A stretch of DNA of 64,000 nucleotides, taken from the NCBI GenBank assembly GCA_013423325.1, contig BLJB01000090.1, forward strand, positions 62,001 through 126,000. The letters run 5' to 3'. The notes below the pieces were generated by a model. It ran no database searches. It was not told the origin of the DNA and was given only the letters and a program-made list of their open reading frames with translations. Source of the stretch: Usnea hakonensis. Its lineage: Eukaryota > Ascomycota > Lecanoromycetes > Lecanorales > Parmeliaceae. Position numbers and translations under genes: made by a program. Below, piece after piece: positions 13,691-24,827 of this stretch (positions are counted from its first letter, which is position 1; each line of letters starts with the position of its first letter).

Positions 13691-16600
13691 TCACGAAAGA
13701 TGAAACGCCCCTTGTCCTTCTTGAATAGCAACCAAAAGTTGCTTCCTCAAGACATCGATGTTCGTGTAATCCGGAAGCTTAACGTAATTCGCACAAGTCA
13801 TTACCGAGATCAAAAATTGGTCAGATGTGTAGGGTGGCTCGCTCGGCTTGCAAACCACGGTGAACATTGGACTAAGGCTCTTGAATCCTATTTATCAAGG
13901 TCAGTGAGATTGAGCCAATCACGGTGTAAGAGATTTTACTGACCACCAATAGGTAGTTTGGGGCTACCAGTGACGAATTGGAGGAAGTCCCGTCGTTGTG
14001 GCAATGAGAGCTCGCTCATAACCTGCAGCAAGTTGCGGACGCTCTTGCTGTCCATGTTGAAGCCGTGATCTGCCTTGATCGAGTCAAGCAGTGTCTCGAT
14101 ACTCCAGTCTTCTTCAACGCGCCCGAATAGCATGACTAATTCACTTGGCGTGAATGCTTTCAAAGCCGTGTAGGGGAACACCTCCGAAAAGCCCGATCTA
14201 AAATGATCTACTTGTCGTTGTACGCCGCTGCCAAGAGTCATATCAATGACTTTCTCCACATACAAGGCAACATTCCCAAGGGTCACGGGCGTGTTGCCAC
14301 CATTTGCGATCAACTCGATAGTGGGATACCCTGGGAGCGTAAAGTCCAGCGAAAGATCTTCAATATGCGCTCCATTGATGACGACTTTCCGTTCCGCCTG
14401 TGCCTTCTGTGACGCCGACTTGTAAGTCTTTGCATCAATATCCTTTTTAGCAACAGCGTATTGTTTGAGAAGCTTCAAGCTCTTAGCAAGATGTTCATCC
14501 ACGGTCTTTACAGCTCCCAATGACAGAGGTACTGTGCTAGGCTTGTCTCCAATGCGGAAGAGGGTGGGATTGAGGGAAACGTCAATGATCCTCGAGTCAA
14601 GCATGGATCTTGCAATGAATTTGCCGAGCATCTTGAAAACATTGAGGACTCTTTTACCAGCTTCGCTATCTGCTTTCTCGGTATTCATGGGAGCAGGGAA
14701 CAACCCAAGTCTCCCAAATGCGTATTCGCCATTCTCGTTCTCGTCGGTCTCTCTCCAAAGCTTCGTACTCTTTTTTGAGAATTCCTTCGATACCGTGGAG
14801 TAGAATTCAAGAGTCGGACCTAGACCGGTCCCAACCTCTTCAAAGTATTCTACCTCGAGCACACTGGAGGAACCACCGTAGAGCTCCATGACTTTCATCG
14901 CCGAGTCGAGCATTCTGCTTCTAGAAATGCGGACTTTTTGTCGCTGCAGGCGTCCCATGAACGGGCGATCATCACGATGTCGCTCTCGTCGATTGTCTTC
15001 TGCTGACTGATTTTGCCATCTTGTCATCGAGCGTGCATACCCAAAAGATGTGGATTGGAGGAACAAGTGCCGCGTCTCAAAAGGGAAGAGGAATGGATAT
15101 AGCCGGGCAAGGTCCTCACTCCAGGTTGGCAGACAATTGCTTGCAACGATCAAGGGCTCTTCGAGCTGACGATTTAGCTTCGCTGTCAACTTAGTGTTGA
15201 CGAATTGAGCGACTGGTTCCGCTTTGAAATCTATGCTTGCTTTGCTGTCATCCAGGACATCATCCAGATTAGCATTCATCTCGTGGAGGATGTTGAGTAG
15301 CCGAAGAATCTTAGAAGTGGCTGGGTGTTCGTGAAGAGAAGTTGGCATTCCGGACTTTCCCGCAAAATTTGCTCCATTGAGCGACTTCTGTGAATTCAAC
15401 TCGGCTGGTGGTGGCCCTGGTACTCGCTTGAAATTCACGGTGTGAATTGCAGACCAAATGTTGCGCGGAGCAGGATCTGCGGACTCTGACTTATCCTTCA
15501 ACACCGCTCCATAGATTGTTGTCTCATTGGGTAGAGACTGCCCATTGATGCTGAACTCGATATGCCAATCTTGTGGTACTGCTTGGATTGCGGCTGCGTA
15601 GGACATTGCACGACCCGACGCAGAAGGATTGAGGCTGGCACCCAACAGTTCTCGACTACGAGCGGAGGGTGGACCCTGTAGAGATGCTACCGGACCTTGC
15701 GATGGAGTTGCGACCCTTGTTCCGTCTTCTTTGCGAGCGGTGACCTTCCCTGTGGATGCTATTTCCATATTGACAGCAGTTGGCTCAGGTGCCGGTTCGC
15801 CTTCGATACCGTCTTCTAAATCATCAACGATGGCATCTAAGGCGCTGCTGTCATCGATGTCATCTTCATCAGAGATCTGTCTTTCATCCGCGCATTCCAA
15901 AGGACTTTGGATTCGTTCGGGAGCTGGCGCAGGCGCTTCTGGCGGAGTTTGATCGACAGGATGATGCTTCCGGCTTGACCGACGAGCAGACGTTGGCGTG
16001 TCTTTCGCCGTGGTTGACTCAGATGCGGCTGTTGCCTTCTTGGACTTGGGGCCTTTGCGTGTTGCACGAGCTGGTGTGACAGGGTCAGGAGGTGTCGGAT
16101 GAGAAGGCGAATCCCCACTGGCTGTCCCACCACGTTCTGCTAGTCTATGGTGAGGGTTAGGAATTCCAGCAGCAGCAGCAAAAGCGGCCAAAGCATTTGA
16201 AACTCCCTCACGATGCCTAGCACTCCTAGGTCGATCCGAGAGACTTATTCGCGGCCGTAAATAGTCATCAAGGGCTTTGAAAGTAGCAATTGCGTGTATG
16301 GAGATCATGAGGTTCTTGTATGGTATAGGCATGTCAGCATCATCGTCTGCAGCTACAAGCTTTAAGCGCAGCTGTTTTGAAAGCATAGCAGCTGGACTGC
16401 TGCGGTTATTGTCAAGTGCATTGTGGTGCACTGTTATCACTTCGAAATGTTCCGCGCGGCTAAGTAGATCTTGAAGCTTATGAACAAAGACGCTGAATGG
16501 CGTTGATGGAGTGCTCTGGATTTTTTGAGCTTGTTTAGGTGCGGTCATAAACACTTCTAAGAACGTCGTTCTCGCCTTCGAGCTTACGTCATCCGCAGAG

Positions 16601-19400
16601 CTGCTGAACACTCCCAAGAGGACACGAACGATCTCCGAGTGTAACAGTTCGGAGCTCGTGATGGTCTCCAACGCGTCCCCTTGGAAGTATTTGGATAATT
16701 TCGTGAACAATTCGACTCCGTCCGATGTCTTGTCGTTCGAAAAGCAATCTTCGATATCGGTAGCAAGACTTGTGAGCTCCTTCAGAATTGCAGATGCCCT
16801 GTCACGCATAGTCTTGCCCTTTGCAGTCTCATGAACCTCTAGAAATTTCTTGGCTCGAAGGACGTTAAGATCGTCATCACTGGCAGTAGGGTGCATCGGA
16901 TAGTTTTGGCTTGACGAAGAAGAATCAGATGGGGAGGGCGAGATATCTTCACGGATTCCGCGAGGTTCGTCATCCTCGTCGTCATCGTTAGCATCGTCGT
17001 CCTCTTCATCTTCATCGTGGTCACTATCGTCCTCAGAGGGCGCATCAGCCGCAGCTTTGTCGTTGTGTTGTTCTGCAGGAGCTTTCGGAGGGGGAAGCTC
17101 CAGACTTATAGGTTCTGTTTCTGGATCTCCATTTGTCGCTTTAGGTTTGTGTTCGATCTTCGTCACCGGTCTGCTGGCAAGCTTGGAAACCTCAGCCATA
17201 ACACCCTCGCGATAGAATTGGTAGCCATAGGTTGAGGATAGCCGATGGAGGAGGAGGTCCGCCGCTTTCAATGCCGATGTCACCAAAGAGGAGTGATCTT
17301 CCTGCGAAAGTATGGATGCAAGATATGAAGCGTATGGTACGGTGCGAAGAGCGTCTTCCAATATGGGTGCGTCGAGATTTGAGACCATTTTAAGCTGAGC
17401 CAGTAGTACCTTCTGACGGACAACAAGATTAACAGTGCTTGAATAGGCATCAGTCAGCGTGGGAAACAGGACAATTGCAAAACGCTTCAATTCTTCTTTG
17501 CAGTCTTCGAGCAATTCGATCCTCTCGAAATTGTGGGAGCTCCTTGAGCCAAGGTCGATGTGCGACATTGTTCCGTCAGCTATTGCATCATTCGAATCTT
17601 CTTCCAGAGAGAGACCCTTGCCCTGAACTTCGGGTAGTAGCTCACAGATGACGTTGAGGGTCTCAGAGATCTGTTCTCGTGGACGATGGATCAAAGCTTG
17701 CATGATGAACACACTGTCGACTTGGGATGTCACATCCCCGAGACCGCTAGGGGGTGAAATTCCGGTCAGTATCTGGTACAAGGTGTCGACGATGTCCATA
17801 TTGAGAAGATCTGCAGACAAGCGAGGACTGGCACGGGCCGTTATGGAGAGTACTCGTAGGAATTGAGTGTGTATGTTGGGCCCGATCAAGTTGGTGGTTC
17901 CAGGCTGCAGAAGTCGACGGATAGCTTTAAGTAGATTGGTGCTCACAAGATCCTCCAGCTTATCTTGCTCACCCTTGAAGCTCTCAACAACCCTCGAAAC
18001 ACATATGGAACCTTGTTCGACCACCTTCTGATCACTGCTCGACAAGACGCTCAGCAAAGTGGGCATGACAGCTTTGACCGCAAGGAACGAGTCTTGCGGG
18101 ATGTTCTTGCAGCAATTTGCAGCTGTCGTTACAGCAGTCCTTTGAGTGCTTGTTGCGAAAAAGTCGAGGAATCCCAAACAAGCTTTAAGACCCCCTTCAC
18201 GGACAATAGCCGATGGAAACTCCACAGAAATCTTCTCCAATGTACTTAGAACTTGCTCAGCGAGGTCTATGAAATCTATGTGGAGTAGCTTCGAGCACAA
18301 CACCGGTATAGCACCACCGTAGACGACACTGGATGTCGAGGCAGGCAAGGCTTCCATGAGATTTGCTATACAGCGGCAGGCTAGCAGCATCATCTCCGGG
18401 TTGACTTCCCCAAATGGACTTGGTTTCATCAACTCTACCAGCTCTTTAATAAACTGATCGGGAGAGAAGTGGCCGGATAAATTGTCCTCGTTAGAGACGA
18501 GAAGGATTTCGGAGAGCTCTTGCAGAGCAATAACTTGAACTGATGGGTCATCCTTCTGCCTCAAGTTGTTCAGGATATCCCGTAGCCGCTGTGACACACC
18601 GGAGACGTAGCCGCTCAATGCACGTAGGGTGCTCGACATGCTAGCGTGTGGTGTATTGCCACCAAGGTAGCCTCCCCGGAACGGATCGCCCTCATCATCT
18701 TCCTCGTCAAATCTTCTCTGAGCCACTGCGTCCCCATCATCGTCATCGTTATCACTGGAATCCTCGTCTTTGGGAGGTTCTACAATAGGTTTCGGGTCGT
18801 CCTCAGGAGTCTCCTGTGCGAGCTTCGTCACGTCCTCTGTTTTCTTCGAGAGAGCCTTCTTGGAGCGTTTCGTGGAAGGAGGAGGTAGTGTAGCTGGTTC
18901 TGAATCTAAATGCAATTAGCTCTGGCTTTGACTGTACAGTCGACTTTTGGGGCTTACCTTGCGAGGACTTCTTGTTTCGACTCGATTTTCGCCTAGAGGT
19001 ATCGGGTATTGTAGGATGAGATTTCTCCTTCTCGCCAGTATTGCCTGATGATGGACTGATTATGTGAGCATTGGATCCTCCAAGAAACCTGGATTCTGAC
19101 CTACCCTGGTTTTGCCATAGTCTCCGGCTGCTGGGTGCCTCGTCGACGAGACTTTGGAAGGGTTGGCGCCGATGACGACTCAGCAGCAACCTTTTGCTTC
19201 TTTGCACGTCTAGGAGGTGTGGTGTTATTGATAGAACTGGTATCAACTGTGTTGTCAGGACTCGAGTCAAGTGGGAGAGCTTTGCGTTTGCGGGACTTGG
19301 GTAGTGGTTGAGCAGCGGTCGAAGTGCTCGTGGGGGTGGCTGCTGCCGACGAAGACTCTGCGGCAAGCTTCGTTGCAGAGCGAGTCACCCTGGTAGACAT
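13691..19400 (-). CDS. UFD4: HECT-type E3 ubiquitin ligase, Ufd4/TRIP12 family
   Basis: E3 ligase of the ubiquitin-fusion-degradation and N-degron pathways. Four exons on the minus strand: 19400-19105, 19055-18958, 18905-13944 and 13887-13691 (1850 aa). The N-terminus is basic and Ser-rich. Armadillo-like helices follow from about residue 190 (for example GGAIPVLCSKLL and MLACRCIANLMEALP). Long acidic D/E blocks and Ser/Pro linkers precede a C-terminal HECT domain beginning near RQKVRISRSRML. The catalytic cysteine lies in MTCANYVKLPDY at residue 1817. It is encoded only after the last 56-nt intron; without splicing the frame stops right after LPIGG. The protein ends EGQGAFHLS, the usual HECT terminus. 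The 20-residue C-lobe and Arm/HECT order match Ufd4 rather than Tom1 or Rsp5. Confidence 0.94.
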
Positions 19401-20492
19401 GAGATTCTGAATTTATAATGAAATCTGTAGTAGCCTTGGCACGACAACAAGGGCTAAATGTTTGAGGTCTGACAGTGCGGGGAGAGGGGACGGTTGCTGG
19501 TTGCTCCAGTAGAGTTCTCAAATGATGGTGAAGGAGGATGATCAAAGTAGTGAGAAAGATGTAGCTACCTGGACGTGGAAGAAGTATGTGTTGGGGTATG
19601 GTCGAAAGAAGCTTCGGACTTGGAGGAAGGAACTGGCACCATTTGCGGTTCAACCCTCCATAAGCGGAGAGGTGAATCTTGCGAGGACTTGATCAGAGCC
19701 TTAAGTACATGTGGGGCTCTAGTGGGCCATTAGCGAGTAGTGGGGCTCGTGTGTTTGAGGGTATAGATAAATCCAATGAATGAGAATGTGAAATAGATAC
19801 TAAGGTAGTGTATAAAATGGTTAATGGTCGATATGCTGTGAGTGTGACAGCGAAACTTGCAGTTTGCAGGCCAGTCCGGCAAGGATGAAGCACGCCTGAA
19901 TTAATGTACTTAAGTAGATCGCCTCGGCTAAACTGAACCACGCTAAAGTAGTCACTTACCTTAACTGAGCACCCCGGGTGGAATGATGAACTAAAGTGAA
20001 GTATTCAACACCACTCGATACATTTGTATCTTAGCACTTAATACATTTGGAACACACTTAATGACACCCAGACAGCTAAGACCTTTGCATGGATTGGGAA
20101 CAGTCCGAAAATCAAATTCACTCCACAAGGAACTTTCCCCATGGATGCCTACTAATCCCAAACACATGACTCAGATTTCTCCGTCCGTCCTCCATAGCTG
20201 AGCCTTCTACATCCTCATGCACCGCCTATGAAACTTCCTGCAGCTTTCTATTCTCCTATCCTTTTTACTACACGGAGAGCTCTTGGATCTCCTTTGCGGC
20301 GTGCGCTGTGCTCGACATCACCGGAAAGATTATCCTCTGACTCAGCGTCCCCCTCTTGCCCTGACCACGCTCTTGAAAACTCTTCCACCCATTCTTCCAA
20401 CGACTGTCTGTACTACGAGTCTGAGTCTCGGTCTAGTCCGTGCTTTCCGATCTGGTCCACCGAGTATAAGCGACTTCCGGAAGACGGATAGT
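19401..20492. other. divergent promoter region
   Basis: Spacer between the divergent Ufd4 and NMN adenylyltransferase start codons. The final 265 bases carry an upstream ORF, described separately. No other gene is supported. Confidence 0.5.
20228..20491 (+). promoter_or_regulatory. upstream ORF in NMN adenylyltransferase leader
   Basis: An ATG-initiated 87-codon ORF whose TAG stop (20489-20491) is separated by one base from the ATG of the main ORF (20493). Its first 30 residues (MKLPAAFYSP, then Arg, Leu, Ser and Thr residues with no acids) resemble a mitochondrial presequence. It could act as an uORF with re-initiation, or it could lie upstream of the transcription start and be irrelevant. 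Direct sequence evidence is limited to the ORF and its spacing. Confidence 0.4.
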
Positions 20493-22001
20493 ATGGCCTC
20501 TGCCAATGGCCACCCTTTTACCGTGACACCAACCGGTCTCGCGAACTACTCTTTTCCTGAGGCTCGATTGAAGACTTTGAGTGATTCCGCAAAGACGCCT
20601 GTTGTATTGATGGCATGTGGCTCATTGTCAGTTGGGTTTGCCATATAGAATGCTACATCTCATTCATTGACGTCTTCGCAGCTCTCCGGTCACCTTTCTC
20701 CACTTACGTAAGAATCGAAATCTCCCGGACTACTTTACTGAATACCCTGCAATGGGTGGCAGAAGCTTTCGTAAAGAAATTCTAACTAAAAGCTCGCGCA
20801 GGTCTATTCGAGATGGCCAATGACTACATCAAATTTGGTCGGCCCGAATTTGAAGTTGTAGGAGGTAGGTGTCATGCACGATCTCTGCTACTGAATAGCC
20901 TATTCACTTTTTCGAAGGCTATCTTTCTCCAGTGAGCGATGCATACAAAAAGGTATGTCTTGTCAGAGAAAAGGAACTTTGTGGAGCTCATTGATCTCAC
21001 CCTGCTGAACGACGGTTTCAGGCCGGGCTTGCGAGTGCAGAACATCGACTGAACATGTGTGAAATTGCATGTCAGGTGAGTCCTAACAGTGTTTGCTCCA
21101 CCTCTGAGGCTATAGATCTAATGGCCATAGAATTCGGGTTTTGTCATGGTCGACCCTTGGGAAGCCGTGCAGAAAGAGTAACATCATTTGAATACTTGAT
21201 GTCCGCCGACGCTGACATTTGCGTTAGGTATCAGCCCACAGCTAATGGTAAGACCTTAATGGTTACCCTTGTAGGGTCTAGCTTAAAATCTTATTAGTAC
21301 TGGACCATGCCGAGAACGAGATCAATGTCTTAAGGGGAGGGATCACTACTATGAATGGCGGAAGAAAGCACGCACGCATAATTCTTTTGGCTGGTGCCGG
21401 TAAGTCTGCTCCCCCCTTAGGAGCTATCAAGTAGTACTGACCATTGTTGTAGATCTTATTCAGACCATGGTAGGTATCCCTGACCACTGCACTAGAGCTT
21501 TTCATGACATTTTAAGTCAACGCCAGGAGTATGGTCACACCAAGACCTGGACCACATCCTGACACGGTACGGTGCCCTGGTGGTCGAACGGGCGGGGACA
21601 GACATCGAAGACTCTTTAGCCACCCTTTCGGTAAGCAAGAGGACACCTGTTGAGCCACCATTATTGACCGAACCAAAGCAATGGCGAGACAACATCTGGG
21701 TCGTCAATCAATTAGTGATCAATGATGTGTCCAGTACGAAAGTAAGCAAGACGATGAAATCACCTTGGCAAGTGGAATTTCTGATTCACGTTATAGGTGC
21801 GGCTCTTCAAAAGAAGAAATATGTCTATAAGATACCTCATTCCGGCTGAAGTGCGGAAATCCTCTGCCTGACTGGTATAAATACTGATAGCCGGGACAGG
21901 TCATTGAATACATCGACGAACATCATCTCTTCGAAGATGACACCCTCCAGAATCAAGGCGAAGCCAAAGACAATACGGCATCTGAAAATTCGAGACCATG
22001 A
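20493..22001 (+). CDS. NMA1: Nicotinamide/nicotinate mononucleotide adenylyltransferase
   Basis: NMNAT joins NMN or NaMN with ATP to make NAD(+) or its deamido form. Thirteen exons: 20493-20626, 20682-20707, 20802-20864, 20918-20952, 21022-21075, 21131-21177, 21228-21247, 21298-21399, 21453-21469, 21517-21630, 21679-21741, 21797-21850 and 21900-22001 (276 aa). Every junction keeps the frame of the family. The nucleotide-binding loop ACGSFSPVTFLHLRLFE is built from exons 1-3. MVDPWEAVQKE, LDHAENEIN, LLAGADLIQTM, TPGVWSHQDLDHIL and DIEDSLATL follow. The C-terminal ATP-site motif SSTKVRLFKRR with YLIPAEVIEYIDEHHL is complete. Length is typical of fungal Nma1/Nma2. Exons of 17, 20 and 26 nt are notable. 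The most doubtful donor is GTGCGG after exon 12. Confidence 0.92.
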
Positions 22002-22435
22002 GGTGCCAGACCGATAGAGATGCCAATACCGTCCGGTTGCTTTGATATAAGCATCAAAAACAAGATTGGGACATGGAATTTCAGTCTGTGGTTCGCGGAA
22101 GCGATATATACAGCAGGACTTGGAGCTTGGCCCAATGCATGTTTTAGTGTGCAAGTCTTATACCTAGGCATGAACAACAAATGGGCTTCCATTCAATGTT
22201 TTACTTTGGTGAAACTCCGAATGCTTGGGTTTAGCTTTAGTAGAAAAATAGACTTTAAATTTGTGTGGCAGCAAGATTCTGTGCGACCAATAGTTGGTGT
22301 AGTCTAATGTGATTTTCTGTGATCTCTCATGCCTAAAGTAACGTGAGTGAAACAGCACCGCGCTTATTCTTGAATGATCAACAATTAACTTCACCTTCCC
22401 GCGCGCTTGCTTCCTTCGCTTCGGCATACCTTCCC
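22002..22435. other. intergenic, no gene seen
   Basis: Between NMN adenylyltransferase and the following small ORF, both on the plus strand. No supported gene or repeat. Confidence 0.45.
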
Positions 22436-22831
22436 ATGATGAAAAGCACAGCTGCTTCACGAAAGCCACAGCAATCAACAGCAAACATTGAAGCTCAGAA
22501 TCTGCTCGATAAAGCTCGAACCAAGCTCGTTATCGAACACACAGAGGAGACTAAAGCAGTCGTAGATCCTTCCACAACGAAACCCCCTCGTCTGACTGCT
22601 AGACAAAGAGCCAAGTATTCCAAGCTTGAACCATCGTGCGACATCTTGACAGCTGTCGCGAAGAAGTGTTGGGACAATCTCAGCAGTTCTGATCAGTATT
22701 TACTACAGCCCGAGCGTCCTTGGGAGGAGCCGTTCTATAGACAGCTTGAAGAGATCCGACTAATTGATGCTCGGTTGAGTCAGATCGCCCGCTGCGCACA
22801 TGCTCAAGTCGACTCACAGGCCCGCCCCTAG
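22436..22831 (+). CDS. Small hypothetical protein overlapping the next gene
   Basis: ATG-initiated uninterrupted ORF of 131 aa (MMKSTAASRK...). Codon choice looks genuinely coding. The product is charged and helical-looking: LLDKARTKLVIEHTEE, a basic LTARQRAKYSKLE, then AVAKKCWDNLSSSDQYLLQ and a C-terminal EEIRLIDARLSQIARC. I do not recognise a domain, signal peptide or membrane segment. Its last 32 bases overlap the first exon of the WW-FF protein gene in another frame. It may be an independent gene, the first cistron of a shared transcript, or a long uORF of the downstream gene. Confidence 0.5.
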   Translation: MMKSTAASRKPQQSTANIEAQNLLDKARTKLVIEHTEETKAVVDPSTTKPPRLTARQRAKYSKLEPSCDILTAVAKKCWDNLSSSDQYLLQPERPWEEPFYRQLEEIRLIDARLSQIARCAHAQVDSQARP

Positions 22832-24623
22832 GCTGGACCATCTTGCCCTTCCAGAGGGGTGGACACAACACGAGGCGCCCACAGGTAAGTCTTACTACAG
22901 GACTGCTTGCCAGCAATCATTGATCCATTCTCAAGCGGAGCTTGCTTGCTGATACGTGATGACGAGTCTAGGCCAACCTTATTATTATAACGACCTAACA
23001 AAGCAATCCACATACACGCGTCCGTCACCAGCTTTCCATCCTGGTGCGAAGAATTTGGGTCAAGCTTCTGTTGGTACAACAGACCAACCACAGAATGGAT
23101 ATGGTGTGAACATCCCATTTGGCATGAATACAGTTCCTCTCGCATCTGGAGCAACTGGCAATCATCCATATGGCAACATGAATAATTATCGCGGAAGAGG
23201 TGGGACCAGAGGAGGTTTCTCATACCATCCAAGACCTCAACCAAAAGATCGATCCAAGTCGAAATATGATATCCCTGGATGTCAGCCATGGGTTTTAGTG
23301 AAGACGAAGCTTGGAAGGCGTTTTGTGTACAATCCTGAAAATAAGGAGAGCTTTTGGAAGATTCCCCCGGGTGTCATGAAAGGCGTGACTGAGCTCGACA
23401 ATCAGGAACGAGACAACTCGACTAGACAAGAAGGGGACGAGACACCCGACATCGAGGACGACGAGCGGGTTGCAGCGAAGGCGGAGCTAGGGACAACGGC
23501 AAATGAAAGATCAACAGCAACCTCAGCACTTGGAGCCAGCCTTCCTCTTGATCAAGAAACAGACCGTCCAGCTTTTGACAGCGACGGCGACGAGTATGAG
23601 GAGGTCGAAGTCACAGATGACGAGTATGATCAAAACCCAACCAAACGTCAGAAGACAGAAGACGAGGACGTTGAGCAACCGCTTGAATTCAATGAAGATG
23701 ACATAGCATTTCAACTTGCTGCCATGGGCCAAGACTACGGTTTGGATCCGGGCGAGTATGGTGATGTCGGTGGCGAGGGGCTGGTGGAAGGCGCCGAAGG
23801 CTTGGCACTTAGTGAGGATGATGCGAAAGCGCTATTTAGAGATATGTTGAGTGACCATGGAATCAGTCCATATACCACCTGGGAGAAGGTCATCGAGGCC
23901 GGCTACATCGTGGAAGACGAACGTTATACAGTCTTGCCAAATATGAGATCGAGGAAGGAGGCCTGGGAGGAATGGGCTTGGGACAAAATTCAACATTTGA
24001 AGGCACAGCGAGAGAAAGAGATAAAGACAGACCCGAAGATACCATATTTTGCCTTCTTGCAAAAAAATGCCACGCCTAAGCTCTACTGGCCGGAATTTCG
24101 GAGAAAATTCAAGAAAGAGCCTGAGATGCAGAGCAACAAAATCTCTGACAAAGATCGAGAGAAATGGTATCGCGAATATATTGGTCGACTTAAACTTCCA
24201 GAAGCTACGTTGAAAGCGGATTTGGTCAATCTACTGAAGCTCACACCGCTCTCGGCACTTAATAAGTCCACCACCATCCACACTCTGCCCACGATGCTTC
24301 TGGCAGACCTGCGCTACTTTTCATTACAATCAACCACCCGAGACTCCTTGATAGAAGCATATATTCCAACTTTGCCGCCCGCTCCTACGGACCTTGAGAT
24401 CTCACCCCAAGAGCAAGAGGCACAGAAAAGAGAGAGGGAAGAGCGTCAGCGAAGGCAGGAGGCGTTGGCTGAGCGTCAAGCACGGGTACAAGAAGAGAAG
24501 CGAAGACAGAACAGCGCTTTGAGGTACAGCAAGGGTATGCTGCGCGAGGGCGAAGAGGAAGTTCAGAGAGCTATGAGGGTTGGGAAAGAAGGACTCTTGG
24601 GACACATGGCCAGTGAGGAATGA
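22800..24623 (+). CDS. WW and FF domain splicing protein (Urn1/Dre4/TCERG1-like)
   Basis: Protein with WW domains followed by FF-type helical domains, the arrangement of spliceosome-associated Prp40, Urn1 and Dre4 proteins and of TCERG1. Two exons: 22800-22884 and 22972-24623 (578 aa). The start is the first ATG after in-frame stops. WW1 (residues 17-46) is LALPEGWTQHEAPTGQPYYY and continues to STYTRP; it is split by the intron. WW2 near residue 135 is PWVLVKTKLGRRFVYNPENK, ending WKIPP. An acidic region follows, then a clear FF domain (FRDMLSDHGISPYTTWEKV, LPNMRSRKEAWEEW) and further FF-like helices (FAFLQKNATPKLYWPEFRRK). The C-terminus is a charged coiled coil with Arg/Glu repeats. Few FF domains favour the Urn1/Dre4 type over Prp40. 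It is convergent with the ZNF830-like gene at a distance of 204 bp. Confidence 0.88.
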
Positions 24624-24827
24624 TCTACCAGCTCATCGTCCTATGAGCCGCAGTAAGAAGTCCAAAAGAGGAGCCAGATCCAATGTTGCTCTCCAATCAT
24701 GAACAAAATCATGTATGATACTGCTGTCAATGAAAAAGAATTAACAAGATGATCACTACGAATTGTGGTTGAAGCGCGCTGAAACGCTATCACGTGGTAT
24801 AAACATCAAATCGTCAACCCTTTCATC

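Noticed and set aside
13469..13942. 157-codon plus-strand ORF
   Set aside because: Starts at a non-ATG codon and is antisense to the last Ufd4 exon and intron.
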